Part shown: positions 1 through 8,189 of the stretch, piece by piece
Layout of the letters: every line of letters begins with the position of its first letter
Position numbering within the stretch: position 1 is the stretch's first letter
NCBI GenBank assembly: GCA_046727435.1
Contig: JBKPCR010000295.1
Span: 1-9,843, forward strand
Source of the DNA: CAVPRW01 sp046727435 [NCBI: bacterium]
GTDB lineage: Bacteria; Tectomicrobia; Entotheonellia; J063
DNA length: 9,843 nt
Reading direction: 5' to 3'
Notes under the pieces: model-generated
What the model saw: the letters and a program-made list of their open reading frames with translations, nothing else
What the model was told of the DNA's origin: nothing
Databases searched by the model: none
Made by a program: the position numbers and the translations under genes

Positions 1-3000
1 GAGTTGGCCTGCCCAGTGTCCCATGTGTGGTTCTTTAAGGGGTTACCCAGTCGCATCGGCAATCTCCTCGATATGTCGCTGCGGGAGTTGGAGCAGATCC
101 TCTATTTTGAGAAGTATGTGGTCATCGATCCTGGTGAGACATCCATCCCCGAGAAGGAGTTGCTAAGCGAAGAAAAGTATCGGGAATATAGGCAGGAATA
201 TGGCGACCGATTTAGGGCAGCCATGGGGGCGGAAGCCATTCGGGAGATGCTGCAGAGTCTCGATATCGAGCAACTTGCAGCCCAGCTCAAGGTCGAAGTC
301 GCCGATGCTACATCGACGCAGCGTAAGAAGAAGCTCGCCAAACGGTTACGACTGGTGGAGGCTTTTCGCAAGTCGGGAAATCGCCCCGAATGGATGATTC
401 TCGAAGTCGTGCCAGTCATTCCGCCGGAGCTGCGCCCCTTGGTGCCGCTGGATGGAGGCCGCTTCGCTACCTCAGACCTGAACGATCTCTATCGCCGCGT
501 GATCAATCGCAATAATCGCCTTGTCCGGCTGCAAGAGCTTAAAGCTCCGGAAATCATTATCCGAAATGAGAAGCGCATGCTGCAGGAGGCCGTCGATGCG
601 CTGTTCGACAATGGCCGTCGAGGGCGCCCGCTGCGCGGGCCAAACAAACGCCCACTCAAGTCTCTCAGCGACATGCTGAAGGGCAAGCAGGGACGGTTCC
701 GCCAAAACCTGCTGGGAAAACGTGTCGACTATTCGGGCCGCTCGGTGATTGTGGTGGGTCCCGAGCTGAAGATGCATCAGTGCGGCCTGCCGAAAAAGAT
801 GGCGATTGAGCTGTTTAAGCCGTTTATCTATCACAAACTGGAAGAGCGAGGATACGTGGCGACGCTGAAAAGCGCCAAACGGATGGTTGAGAAAGAACGC
901 CCTGAGGTATGGGACGTGCTCGATGAGATCATCCGCGAATATCCGGTCCTGTTGAACCGTGCGCCAACCTTGCATCGTTTAGGCATTCAGGCCTTCGAAC
1001 CAGTGCTAGTGGAAGGCAAGGCCATCAAGATCCATCCGCTGGTGTGCGCTGCCTTCAATGCGGACTTCGACGGCGACCAGATGGCCGTGCATATCCCGCT
1101 GTCGATCGAAGCGCAAACCGAAGCGCGCGCCTTGATGCTGTCAACGAACAATATCCTTTCGCCAGCCAATGGTAAGCCTCTGACCATTCCCAGCCAGGAT
1201 ATGGTGTTGGGATGCTACTACCTAACCAAAGTGCGCGGCGGTGCCAAGGGGGAAGGACGCATTTTCGCGAATTTCTCTGAAGTCCGCATCGCTTACGACC
1301 AAGGGGTTGTCGCCCTGCAAGCGCGCATTAAAGTCCGCCTGAACGGTGAACTGGTCGACACGACAGTGGGCCGTGTGCTGTTTTATGAGAGCGTGCCGAA
1401 GGAATTGGCCTTTTCGAGTGTGAACCGTCAGATGGACAAACGCGCCATGTCTGAGCTGGTTGGTGAGTGTTACCTCCGCTGCGGTCAGGATGGCGCCGTT
1501 GAATTTCTGGAAAACCTTAAGCAAATTGGTTTTCAGTATGCGACACAATCGGGCATGTCCATCTCCATCGAAGACATGCGGGTGCCACAACTGAAAGAAG
1601 AGCTGGTGGAGAAGGCTCGCAATGAGGTGATCGAAGTCGAAAAGCAATATCGCGACGGTCTCATCACCAAGGGGGAACGTTACAACAAGATCATCGACAT
1701 TTGGGCCCATGTCACCGAGCAGATCTCGGACGAGATGTTTCGCGAGATGGAGGCGGAGGACGAACGCCTCATGCGCGGCGAAGCCGGCAATGGCTCTCAG
1801 TTCAATCCGATCTTCATTATGGCGGATTCGGGGGCCCGCGGTGGTATTCAACAGATTCGCCAGCTGGCAGGGATGCGTGGTTTGATGGCAAAGCCCTCTG
1901 GGGAGATCATCGAGACGCCGGTGACCTCGAACTTCCGTGAAGGCCTCACCGTGTTGCAGTACTTCATTTCGACTCACGGGGCCCGCAAGGGGTTGGCAGA
2001 TACCGCGCTCAAAACCGCGAACTCGGGGTATCTGACCCGACGCCTGGTGGATGTTGCTCAGGACGTGATCGCAGTTGAGCTCGATTGCGGAACAGTTGAC
2101 TCCATTGAGGTCAGCGCTCTCATCGAAGGCGGTGAAATCATCGAACCGCTGGTTGACCGCATCGTCGGCCGCTTCGCGGCAGAGGATGTCAGCGATCCAT
2201 TCACCGGTGAGGTGCTCGTCCCTGCGAACACCGAAATCGATGAGGATATCGCTCAACGCATCGAAGACCGCGGTATTGAACGTGTGAAAGTGCGTTCGAT
2301 GCTGACCTGCGAAAGCCGTGAGGGCGTCTGCGCCATGTGCTATGGGCGCAATTTGGCCACTGGCCAGCTGGTGGAGGTGGGTGAGGCCATTGGGATCATC
2401 GCCGCCCAGTCGATCGGCGAGCCAGGCACTCAGCTCACAATGCGCACATTCCACATCGGCGGAACCGCCAGCCGGGTCGTAGAGCAAACGACACAGGTAG
2501 CTAAGAAATCCGGGATTGTGCGCTTTTCTAACCTGCGCACCGTCGTCAACAAGGATGGTGACATCGTTGTCATGAATCGCAATGGCAGCGTCATCATCCT
2601 CGATGACCAAGGTCGTGAGCGTGAGCGCTATCCGGTGGTCTATGGGGCCCGCATCAAGGTCAAGGATGGGCAGCAGGTGACCGCCGGCGAGACCATCGTG
2701 GAATGGGATCCCTATACTATCTCCATCCTCACCGAGGTCAGCGGGAAAGCGACATTGGCAGATATTGTCGAAGGCTTCACCATGAAGGAAGAGGTCGACG
2801 AGGTGACCGGCCTGGCTCGCAAAGTCATCGTCGAACATCACGACGAGAGCCGACAACCTAATGTATCGATCCGCGATGGCGAGGGCAAAGTCATCGGTCG
2901 TTATATTCTGCCCGCGGGTGCTCATCTGGCAGTGAACGATGGGGACCCTGTGGCTGCCGGCGATGTCATCGCTAAGATCCCTCGTGAAACGACCAAGACC

Positions 3001-3816
3001 AAAGACATCACGGGTGGTTTGCCGCGAGTTGCCGAGCTGTTCGAGGCGCGCAAACCTAAAGAGCAGGCGGTCATTTCAGAGATCGATGGCGTGGTCAAGT
3101 TTGGGGGCTTCCAAAAGGGTGCGCGTAAGGTGCTCGTGGTGGCCGATGACGGGGAAGAGCGTGAATATCTTATTCCGCGTGGCAAACACGTCTATGTTCA
3201 TGAAGGAGACCGCGTACGGGCCGGCGAACCTCTCATGGATGGCGCGGTCAATCCGCATGACATCCTCGATGTCCTAGGACCTAAGGCGGTGCAACGCTAT
3301 CTGGTCAATGAGGTGCAGGAGGTTTACCGACTCCAGGGGGTCACCATCAACGATAAGCACATTGAAGCGATCGTGCGCCAGATGATGCGGCGCCTAGTGA
3401 TCGAAGACCCGGGTGACACCGATTTGCTCGTCGGCGAGCAAGTGGCACGCGAACTCTTGGCGGAGAAAAACGAAGAGGTCAAGCGCAACGGTGGGCAGGA
3501 GGCACATGGTAAAGCCATCCTGCTGGGTATCACCAAAGCCTCGTTGAGCACGGATAGCTTCATTTCCGCCGCATCCTTCCAGGAGACGACGCGTGTGCTG
3601 ACTCAGGCCGCTGTGGGAGGTCTGGTCGATCGGCTCAAAGGGTTGAAAGAAAACGTCATCATGGGGAAACTGATTCCCGCGGGAACGGGAGCGAAGCATT
3701 ATCGAAGGGTGCGGATTGGCAATAACGAGGTGACCAACGGCGAGTCGAATGGACACGACCTGCACACGACAGTGACGTATGCGGATGAAGATGAGATGGA
3801 TGGGGAGGAGGATTAG
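1..3816 (+). CDS. rpoC: DNA-directed RNA polymerase subunit beta' (5'-truncated by window edge)
   Basis: This is the largest catalytic subunit of RNA polymerase. The frame is open from base 1 and the first residues ([20 protein letters not shown]) match a point about 105 residues into E. coli RpoC, so the true start and the N-terminal zinc ribbon lie outside the window; 1271 residues remain. Numbering from base 1, the catalytic loop NADFDGDQ is at residues 353-360, with Asp355, Asp357 and Asp359 holding the active-site magnesium. The second zinc site is Cys696, Cys770, Cys777 and Cys780, with the same 74/7/3 spacing as E. coli. The bridge helix ([20 protein letters not shown]) and trigger loop ([11 protein letters not shown], near residue 818) are intact. 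About 175 residues (roughly 824-998) interrupt the trigger loop and correspond to the SI3 insertion. The chain ends in an acidic tail ([10 protein letters not shown]). Nothing suggests a broken gene. rpsL follows after 6 nt, so the two are almost certainly co-transcribed. Confidence 0.98.
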   Translation, partial: ELACPVSHVWFFKGLPSRIGNLLDMSLRELEQILYFEKYVVIDPGETSIPEKELLSEEKYREYRQEYGDRFRAAMGAEAIREMLQSLDIEQLAAQLKVEVADATSTQRKKKLAKRLRLVEAFRKSGNRPEWMILEVVPVIPPELRPLVPLDGGRFATSDLNDLYRRVINRNNRLVRLQELKAPEIIIRNEKRMLQEAVDALFDNGRRGRPLRGPNKRPLKSLSDMLKGKQGRFRQNLLGKRVDYSGRSVIVVGPELKMHQCGLPKKMAIELFKPFIYHKLEERGYVATLKSAKRMVEKERPEVWDVLDEIIREYPVLLNRAPTLHRLGIQAFEPVLVEGKAIKIHPLVCAAFNADFDGDQMAVHIPLSIEAQTEARALMLSTNNILSPANGKPLTIPSQDMVLGCYYLTKVRGGAKGEGRIFANFSEVRIAYDQGVVALQARIKVRLNGELVDTTVGRVLFYESVPKELAFSSVNRQMDKRAMSELVGECYLRCGQDGAVEFLENLKQIGFQYATQSGMSISIEDMRVPQLKEELVEKARNEVIEVEKQYRDGLITKGERYNKIIDIWAHVTEQISDEMFREMEAEDERLMRGEAGNGSQFNPIFIMADSGARGGIQQIRQLAGMRGLMAKPSGEIIETPVTSNFREGLTVLQYFISTHGARKGLADTALKTANSGYLTRRLVDVAQDVIAVELDCGTVDSIEVSALIEGGEIIEPLVDRIVGRFAAEDVSDPFTGEVLVPANTEIDEDIAQRIEDRGIERVKVRSMLTCESREGVCAMCYGRNLATGQLVEVGEAIGIIAAQSIGEPGTQLTMRTFHIGGTASRVVEQTTQVAKKSGIVRFSNLRTVVNKDGDIVVMNRNGSVIILDDQGRERERYPVVYGARIKVKDGQQVTAGETIVEWDPYTISILTEVSGKATLADIVEGFTMKEEVDEVTGLARKVIVEHHDESRQPNVSIRDGEGKVIGRYILPAGAHLAVNDGDPVAAGDVIAKIPRETTKTKDITGGLPRVAELFEARKPKEQAVISEIDGVVKFGGFQKGARKVLVVADDGEEREYLIPRGKHVYVHEGDRVRAGEPLMDGAVNPHDILDVLGPKAVQRYLVNEVQEVYRLQGVTINDKHIEAIVRQMMRRLVIEDPGDTDLLVGEQVARELLAEKNEEVKRNGGQEAHGKAILLGITKASLSTDSFISAASFQETTRVLTQAAVGGLVDRLKGLKENVIMGKLIPAGTGAKHYRRVRIGNNEVTNGESNGHDLHTTVTYADEDEMDGEED
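3804..3812 (+). promoter_or_regulatory. Ribosome binding site of rpsL, inside the rpoC 3' end
   Basis: The purine run GGAGGAGGA is strongly complementary to the 16S rRNA 3' tail and lies 10 nt before the rpsL ATG at 3823. It is also the last codons of rpoC (Glu-Glu-Asp), so ribosomes finishing RpoC pass over the rpsL initiation site. This suggests translational coupling; the coupling is inferred, the overlap is seen. Confidence 0.8.
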
Positions 3817-3822
3817 CCCAGG

Positions 3823-4194
3823 ATGCCGACGATCAATCAGCTGGTTCGGAAGGGACGAGAGAAAATCCGCACACGCACTAGCAGCCCAGCGTTGCAACGG
3901 AATCCTCAGAAGCGTGGGGTTTGCGTACGGGTATACACCACAACACCCAAGAAGCCCAACTCGGCGCTCCGCAAAGTGGCCCGCGTGCGCCTCACTAATG
4001 GCATCGAGGTGAGCACCTATATCCCTGGCATCGGCCATAACCTCCAGGAACACGCCATCGTCTTGATCCGCGGCGGTCGCGTGAAGGACCTCCCCGGGGT
4101 CCGCTATCACGTGATCCGCGGCTCCTTAGATACAGCAGGCGTGCAGAATCGACGCCAGGGACGCTCCAAGTACGGGGCGAAGCGCCCTAAGTAG
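3823..4194 (+). CDS. rpsL: 30S ribosomal protein S12
   Basis: S12 sits at the decoding centre of the 30S subunit and controls translational accuracy. The 123-residue product is of normal length for the short bacterial form (E. coli 124) and aligns throughout: [12 protein letters not shown] at the start, [20 protein letters not shown] at residues 29-48, [13 protein letters not shown] near 83-95 and [11 protein letters not shown] at the end. Lys43 and Lys88, the main sites of streptomycin-resistance substitutions, are both wild type, so the sequence gives no sign of S12-based resistance. Asp89, the residue methylthiolated by RimO in many bacteria, is present. The ATG at 3823 is fixed by homology and by the purine-rich site at 3804-3812. 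It follows rpoC by 6 nt and precedes rpsG by 14 nt, in the usual str order. Confidence 0.98.
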   Translation: MPTINQLVRKGREKIRTRTSSPALQRNPQKRGVCVRVYTTTPKKPNSALRKVARVRLTNGIEVSTYIPGIGHNLQEHAIVLIRGGRVKDLPGVRYHVIRGSLDTAGVQNRRQGRSKYGAKRPK

Positions 4195-4200
4195 GGGGGA
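4193..4200 (+). promoter_or_regulatory. Ribosome binding site of rpsG, overlapping the rpsL stop codon
   Basis: AGGGGGGA starts in the last two bases of the rpsL TAG stop and ends 8 nt before the rpsG ATG at 4209. The whole rpsL-rpsG gap is 14 nt, which leaves no room for a long regulatory hairpin such as the S7 target between these genes in E. coli. Confidence 0.75.
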
Positions 4201-4208
4201 ATTAATCC

Positions 4209-4679
4209 ATGGCACGACGGCGTGTGGCTGCAAGGCGCGAGCCCTTGCCCGACCCCAAGTTTCGTGACACGTTGGTCACAAAGTTCATCAACGTCCTGAT
4301 GCTGTGCGGCAAAAAGAGCACCGCCGAGCATATTTTCTACGGTGCTCTCGATCTCGTGGCCGAGCGCAGCAAGCAAGACCCTCTGAGTGTTTTCAAACGC
4401 GCGATGGACAACGTGAAGCCAGTGCTAGAGGTGAAATCCCGGCGAGTCGGCGGGTCAACCTATCAGGTGCCCGTTGAAGTGCGACCTGACCGGCGCCAGG
4501 CGCTCAGCGCGCGTTGGATTGTGCAATCGGCGAAGTCCCGTAGCGAACGCACCATGCGGCAGCGTCTCGCCGGCGAGTTATTGGATGCCTCCAACAACAC
4601 TGGAGTCGCGATCAAGAAGAAGGAAGATACCCACAAAATGGCCGAAGCCAATAAGGCTTTTGCCCACTATCGTTGGTAA
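4209..4679 (+). CDS. rpsG: 30S ribosomal protein S7
   Basis: S7 is a primary 16S rRNA-binding protein that nucleates assembly of the 30S head and lines the exit-site side of the mRNA channel. The product is 156 residues, the standard short bacterial length. It starts [18 protein letters not shown], carries the family signature [16 protein letters not shown] at residues 76-91, and ends in the near-invariant [15 protein letters not shown]. The ATG at 4209 is supported by the purine run at 4193-4200 and by homology to the family N terminus. It lies in str operon order, 14 nt after rpsL and 17 nt before the start chosen here for fusA. In E. coli S7 represses the str operon by binding the rpsL-rpsG spacer; the very short spacer here makes that exact mechanism unlikely. 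No unusual composition or truncation is seen. Confidence 0.98.
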   Translation: MARRRVAARREPLPDPKFRDTLVTKFINVLMLCGKKSTAEHIFYGALDLVAERSKQDPLSVFKRAMDNVKPVLEVKSRRVGGSTYQVPVEVRPDRRQALSARWIVQSAKSRSERTMRQRLAGELLDASNNTGVAIKKKEDTHKMAEANKAFAHYRW

Positions 4680-4683
4680 AACC

Positions 4684-4688
4684 GAGGA
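4684..4688 (+). promoter_or_regulatory. Ribosome binding site that decides the fusA start (TTG at 4697)
   Basis: GAGGA lies 8 nt upstream of an in-frame TTG at 4697, which is ideal spacing. It is too far (23 nt) from the first in-frame ATG at 4712, and it lies downstream of the other upstream TTG at 4673. It therefore favours TTG 4697 as the EF-G start. Confidence 0.65.
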
Positions 4689-4696
4689 ATAGGGTC

Positions 4697-6799
4697 TTGG
4701 ACCAAGAACAAATGCTCATGAAAATACGCAATATCGGCATCATCGCCCATATTGATGCCGGCAAGACCACCACGACCGAGCGCATTCTCTACTATACCGG
4801 CCGAGCCCACAAGATGGGGGAAGTCCACGAGGGCTCCGCCACCATGGACTGGATGCCCCAAGAACAGGAGCGTGGCATCACAATTACCTCTGCAGCCACG
4901 ACATGCTTCTGGTTAGGACATCAAATCAACATCATCGATACGCCTGGTCATGTGGATTTCACCGCCGAGGTGGAACGTTCGCTCCGGGTGCTCGACGGGG
5001 CTGTCGGCGTGTTCTGCGCCGTCGGAGGAGTTGAACCACAGTCGGAGACCGTGTGGCGCCAGGCGGAAAAATACGGTGTGCCGAGGATTGCCTTCGTCAA
5101 TAAACTGGATCGCATTGGGGCAGATTTTCAGCGCTGTGTCCAGGAGATTCGGGAGAAATTGGGAGCTCACCCGTTGGTGCTGCAGCTGCCCTTGGGGATC
5201 GAGCAAAGCCTCCAGGGGGTGATCGATCTGATTCGCTTGCAGGCCATCGTTTACGATGAAGAGACACTCGGATCGACCTACCGCATCGAACCGATCCCTG
5301 ATGCTTTTGTAGAGGAGGCGGAGGCCGCGCGTGTCCAACTGCTCGAATCCCTCTCCGAGAACGATGACGCCTTTATGATGAAATATTTAGAAGACGAGAA
5401 CATTACTCCCGAAGAGATCGAAGCATCTGTTCGTCAGGAAACTTTGGCCGGCCGGTTAGTACCGGTGGTGTGTGGAGCCGCCTTTAAGAACAAGGGTGTT
5501 CAACAATTATTGGATGCGATCGTCAAATACCTTCCATCCCCCTTGGATATTCCCGCGGTCCACGGATTGAACCCAAACGGCAAGGAGGAAATCCGTGAGG
5601 TTGATGCGCATGCGCCGCCAGCGGCTTTGGTCTTTAAGATCATGACCGACCCGTACGTCGGGCAACTGACCTTCTTGCGCGTCTATTCAGGAATGTTGCG
5701 TGTCGGCGATCATGTCCTGAATACTACCAAGGGGGTACGGGAGCGGGTCGGGCGCCTTCTGCGTATGCACGCCAACAAGCGCGAAGATGTGGAGCTGGTG
5801 CATGCTGGGGATATCGCCGCGACCGTTGGCTTGAAGCGTACACTAACTGGCGATACGCTCGCCGCCGAGGGAGCACCGATTATTCTCGAGTCGATGGCGT
5901 TTCCGGAGCCCGTCATTTCTGTGGCCATTGAACCCAAGACTAAAGCCGACCAAGAGAAGTTGGGTGTGGCGTTGCACAAACTGGCTCAGGAGGATCCGAC
6001 TTTTAAGATCACCACCGATCGTGAAACCGGCCAGACACTCATTGCCGGGATGGGGGAGTTGCACTTAGAGATTCTTGTCGATCGGCTCTTCCGAGAGTTC
6101 AGCATTGGTGCGAACGTTTCCAAGCCCCAGGTCGCCTACAAAGAGACCATTAAGCGTGGCGTCAGAGCTGAGGGAAAATTTGTTCGGCAGTCAGGAGGTC
6201 GCGGCCAATATGGTCATGTATGGCTCGAAATCGAGCCGTTGGACCGCGGTGCTGGTTTCGAGTTCGTCGACGCGGTGGTGGGTGGAACAATCCCGCGCGA
6301 GTATATTCCAGCCGTCAGGCAGGGTGTACAGGAGGCAATGGAGGCCGGGATATTCGCCGGTTACCCAGTCATTGATCTGCGGGTGAAAGTGTGTGATGGG
6401 TCATATCATGATGTCGATTCATCCGAATTAGCCTTCAAGATTGCGGGCTCGATGGCCCTTAAGGACGGAGCCAAGAAGGCAGGCGGAGTGTTGCTCGAGC
6501 CGATCATGGACGTGGAAGTGGTGACCCCAGAGGAATTTATGGGGGACGTCATCGGGAACCTGAATTCCCGCCGTGGCAATATCAAAGCGGTGACGACGCG
6601 TGCAGGAGCGCGGGTGATCTCGGCCCGCGTGCCTCTCTCCGAGATGTTCGGATATGCCACCGATCTGCGTTCCTTGTCGCAGGGAAGGGCGACGTATACG
6701 ATGCATTTCAGTTCGTACCAAGAAGTTCCCTTTAACCTAGCGGAGGAACTCCTCTTCAAGGGGAAGAAGGGGCAAACAGCGAAAGAATTGGCGCTGTAA
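4697..6799 (+). CDS. fusA: Elongation factor G (translocation GTPase)
   Basis: EF-G is the cytoplasmic GTPase that drives translocation of tRNA and mRNA, and with RRF it recycles ribosomes. The chosen TTG start gives 700 residues (E. coli 704) and places the P-loop AHIDAGKT at residues 17-24, exactly as in E. coli. [10 protein letters not shown] (switch I), DTPGHVDF at 81-88 with catalytic His85, and NKLD at 135-138 complete the G domain. The loop before DTPGH is 7 residues shorter than in E. coli. Domain IV has [13 protein letters not shown], and [10 protein letters not shown] holds His571, the tip residue equivalent to E. coli His583. The end, GQTAKELAL, looks complete. Other starts (TTG 4673 overlapping rpsG; ATG 4712 or 4718) remain possible but have worse ribosome-site spacing or a less fitting N terminus. 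The domain pattern is that of canonical EF-G rather than the paralogous EF-G2 type, and the str context agrees. Confidence 0.96.
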   Translation: MDQEQMLMKIRNIGIIAHIDAGKTTTTERILYYTGRAHKMGEVHEGSATMDWMPQEQERGITITSAATTCFWLGHQINIIDTPGHVDFTAEVERSLRVLDGAVGVFCAVGGVEPQSETVWRQAEKYGVPRIAFVNKLDRIGADFQRCVQEIREKLGAHPLVLQLPLGIEQSLQGVIDLIRLQAIVYDEETLGSTYRIEPIPDAFVEEAEAARVQLLESLSENDDAFMMKYLEDENITPEEIEASVRQETLAGRLVPVVCGAAFKNKGVQQLLDAIVKYLPSPLDIPAVHGLNPNGKEEIREVDAHAPPAALVFKIMTDPYVGQLTFLRVYSGMLRVGDHVLNTTKGVRERVGRLLRMHANKREDVELVHAGDIAATVGLKRTLTGDTLAAEGAPIILESMAFPEPVISVAIEPKTKADQEKLGVALHKLAQEDPTFKITTDRETGQTLIAGMGELHLEILVDRLFREFSIGANVSKPQVAYKETIKRGVRAEGKFVRQSGGRGQYGHVWLEIEPLDRGAGFEFVDAVVGGTIPREYIPAVRQGVQEAMEAGIFAGYPVIDLRVKVCDGSYHDVDSSELAFKIAGSMALKDGAKKAGGVLLEPIMDVEVVTPEEFMGDVIGNLNSRRGNIKAVTTRAGARVISARVPLSEMFGYATDLRSLSQGRATYTMHFSSYQEVPFNLAEELLFKGKKGQTAKELAL

Positions 6800-6805
6800 C
6801 TCTGA

Positions 6806-6837
6806 CGCGTGAGGGCAACCTCCTGGTTGCCTATGCG
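6806..6837 (+). promoter_or_regulatory. Stable stem-loop in the fusA-tuf gap
   Basis: The 85-nt gap after fusA contains a perfect 7-bp stem, GGCAACC (6814-6820) with GGTTGCC (6825-6831), closed by the tetraloop TCCT. A G-U pair (6813/6832) and, after a 2-nt bulge (6811-6812), five more pairs (6806-6810 with 6833-6837, one of them G-U) lengthen it to about 13 bp. No T-run follows, so it is not a normal intrinsic terminator. It could be a processing site, a stabilising 5' structure for tuf mRNA, a partial attenuator or a protein-binding site; the sequence alone does not decide. Confidence 0.6.
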
Positions 6838-6845
6838 ATTGTGAC

Positions 6846-6867
6846 GTAGCCAAGTCCAGAGTGCTAC
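6846..6867 (+). promoter_or_regulatory. Short stem-loop just before the tuf ribosome binding site
   Basis: GTAGC (6846-6850) pairs perfectly with GCTAC (6863-6867) around a 12-nt loop. It ends 3 nt before the strong tuf ribosome binding site at 6871. With the larger stem-loop at 6806-6837 it fills most of the fusA-tuf gap. Five base pairs could be chance; the position next to the initiation site is the reason to list it. Confidence 0.35.
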
Positions 6868-6870
6868 TGT

Positions 6871-6880
6871 AGGAGGAGGG
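6871..6880 (+). promoter_or_regulatory. Strong ribosome binding site of tuf
   Basis: AGGAGGAGGG carries a full GGAGG core (6872-6876) 8 nt before the ATG at 6885. It is the best-spaced strong match to the 16S tail in the window, as expected for a gene whose protein is usually the most abundant in the cell. Confidence 0.8.
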
Positions 6881-6884
6881 TGGT

Positions 6885-8069
6885 ATGGCGAAGGAGCGGT
6901 TTGTCCGGACGAAGCCGCATGTCAACGTCGGCACCATCGGGCATATCGACCACGGCAAGACGACGTTGACAAGCGCAATTACTAAGGTGTTGGCAGAACG
7001 TAAACTGGCAAAATACATCGAATTTGGTCAAATCGATAAAGCTCCCGAAGAGCGAGAGCGCGGCATCACCATCGCCATCGCCCATGTCGAGTATGAAACT
7101 GACAAGCGGCACTATGCTCATGTGGACTGTCCGGGTCATGCCGACTACATCAAAAACATGATCACTGGCGCCGCCCAGATGGATGGAGCGATTCTGGTCG
7201 TGGCCGCGACTGATGGCCCAATGCCGCAGACGCGCGAGCACATCCTGTTGGCACGACAAGTCGGGGTGCCGGCCATCGTTGTCTATATGAATAAGTGCGA
7301 TGCCGTCGACGACCCGGAGTTACTCGAACTCGTCGAGCTTGAGGTGCGGGAACTTCTCTCCAAATACGAGTTTCCAGGAGATGAAACCCCAATCATTCGG
7401 GGGAGTGCCCTGAAGGCCTTGGAAGGTGATCCGAACTGGACGAAGTCTATCGATGAACTCATGGAAGCGGTCGACAGCTACGTGCCGTTGCCGACACGCG
7501 AGATCGATAAACCCTTCCTGATGCCGGTTGAGGACGTGTTCACCATCTCGGGACGCGGGACCGTAGTGACCGGACGTGTTGAACGCGGGCGCATCAAAGT
7601 TGGTGAAGACGTGGAAATCGTCGGTTTCCGCCCCACCGTCAAGACCGTGGCAACAGGGGTCGAGATGTTCCGCAAGATCCTGGATGAAGGGCAGGCCGGC
7701 GACAATGTCGGGATTCTCGTGCGCGGTATCAAGCGCGAGGATGTCGAGCGCGGACAGGTACTGGCGAAGCCAGCGAGCATTACACCGCACACCCGGTTTA
7801 AAGCCGAAACGTATGTCCTGACCAAGGAAGAAGGCGGGCGGCATACACCATTTTTCAAGGGATATCGTCCGCAGTTCTACTTCCGCACGACCGATGTGAC
7901 GGGGTCTGTCGTCCTTCCCGAAGGCGTGGAGATGATCATGCCTGGCGATAACATTACTATGGATGTGACACTGATCACGCCGATTGCGCTGGAAACTGGA
8001 ATACGCTTCGCCATTCGGGAAGGCGGACGGACCGTGGGGGCCGGGGTGGTGACGGAGGTTATCCAGTAG
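6885..8069 (+). CDS. tuf: Elongation factor Tu
   Basis: EF-Tu is the GTPase that delivers aminoacyl-tRNA to the ribosomal A site. The 394-residue product is the standard length. GHIDHGKT is at residues 19-26, RGITI at 59-63, DCPGH at 81-85 with catalytic His85, and NKCD at 136-139. Domains II and III follow ([13 protein letters not shown], then [24 protein letters not shown]), and the end [21 protein letters not shown] is typical. The residue after RGITI is Ala64 where E. coli and many others have Asn; actinobacteria have Ser there, so it is a variable position. Gln125 and the other classical kirromycin-site residues look wild type. The ATG at 6885 has an excellent ribosome site. It is the only gene here with structured gaps on both sides, which fits separate control or processing. 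Whether a second tuf copy exists elsewhere cannot be told from this window. Confidence 0.98.
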   Translation: MAKERFVRTKPHVNVGTIGHIDHGKTTLTSAITKVLAERKLAKYIEFGQIDKAPEERERGITIAIAHVEYETDKRHYAHVDCPGHADYIKNMITGAAQMDGAILVVAATDGPMPQTREHILLARQVGVPAIVVYMNKCDAVDDPELLELVELEVRELLSKYEFPGDETPIIRGSALKALEGDPNWTKSIDELMEAVDSYVPLPTREIDKPFLMPVEDVFTISGRGTVVTGRVERGRIKVGEDVEIVGFRPTVKTVATGVEMFRKILDEGQAGDNVGILVRGIKREDVERGQVLAKPASITPHTRFKAETYVLTKEEGGRHTPFFKGYRPQFYFRTTDVTGSVVLPEGVEMIMPGDNITMDVTLITPIALETGIRFAIREGGRTVGAGVVTEVIQ

Positions 8070-8084
8070 TGCTCAAGGCTTGAA

Positions 8085-8118
8085 CGAGTTGTATCTCCCA
8101 CTCCTGTCGCAGAACTCG
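8085..8118 (+). promoter_or_regulatory. First stem-loop in the tuf-rpsJ gap
   Basis: CGAGTT (8085-8090) pairs perfectly with AACTCG (8113-8118) around a 22-nt loop. The stem is short for such a loop and would be weak alone, but it sits immediately before a much stronger stem-loop at 8122-8159. The pair resembles in outline the multi-hairpin leader that precedes rpsJ in the E. coli S10 operon; that likeness is positional only. Confidence 0.35.
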
Positions 8119-8121
8119 CAT

Positions 8122-8159
8122 GGGCCTGGCCTGGCTCGCTCCTCATGCAGGCCAGGCTC
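8122..8159 (+). promoter_or_regulatory. GC-rich 12-bp stem-loop upstream of rpsJ (candidate attenuator or leader element)
   Basis: Bases 8122-8133 (GGGCCTGGCCTG) pair with 8148-8159 (CAGGCCAGGCTC) over 12 bp with a single G-U pair, around a 14-nt loop. Downstream, after 4-5 nt, is the modestly U-rich TATTCTT (8163-8169), then a weak AT hairpin (8164-8169 with 8174-8179). This is too poor a U-tract for a confident intrinsic terminator, but it could give partial termination after tuf or serve as a control leader for the S10 genes. In E. coli the rpsJ leader is the target of L4-mediated transcription and translation control; L4 is encoded downstream here. The pairing is seen; the function is inferred. 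Confidence 0.55.
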
Positions 8160-8180
8160 CGCTATTCTTACGAAAGAATT

Positions 8181-8187
8181 GGGGAAG
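8181..8187 (+). promoter_or_regulatory. Ribosome binding site of rpsJ
   Basis: GGGGAAG ends 2 nt before the ATG at 8190, with the GGGG core 5 nt upstream of the start. It selects 8190 over the earlier in-frame ATG at 8145, which would lie inside the stem-loop at 8122-8159 and add 15 residues unlike the S10 family. Confidence 0.6.
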
Positions 8188-8189
8188 CA

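Noticed and set aside
1222-2925. Long minus-strand open frame of 567 codons opposite rpoC
   Set aside because: It is entirely antisense to a clearly conserved part of RpoC, shows no recognisable domain, and is explained by codon bias in a GC-rich gene that suppresses stops in the complementary frame.
3394-4110. Minus-strand open frame of 238 codons spanning the rpoC-rpsL junction
   Set aside because: It lies opposite two conserved genes, has no family resemblance, and has no ribosome site of its own that I can see; it is a shadow frame.
4673-4675. TTG at 4673 as the fusA start
   Set aside because: It would overlap rpsG by 7 nt, add 8 residues not expected in EF-G, and lies upstream of the GAGGA ribosome site that serves TTG 4697.
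6839-6870. A sigma-70-like promoter for tuf (TTGTGA followed by TGCTAC or TACTGT)
   Set aside because: The -35 match is partial, the -10 candidates match at two or three of six positions, and the best spacing is wrong or would start transcription inside the ribosome binding site.
8160-8170. A true intrinsic terminator after the 8122-8159 stem
   Set aside because: The stem is strong, but the following sequence begins with CGC and has only interrupted T's (TATTCTT), below what I would call a terminator.
8145-8189. An upstream extension of rpsJ starting at ATG 8145
   Set aside because: The added 15 residues do not match the S10 family, the ATG sits within the hairpin at 8122-8159, and ATG 8190 gives the normal length with a ribosome site.
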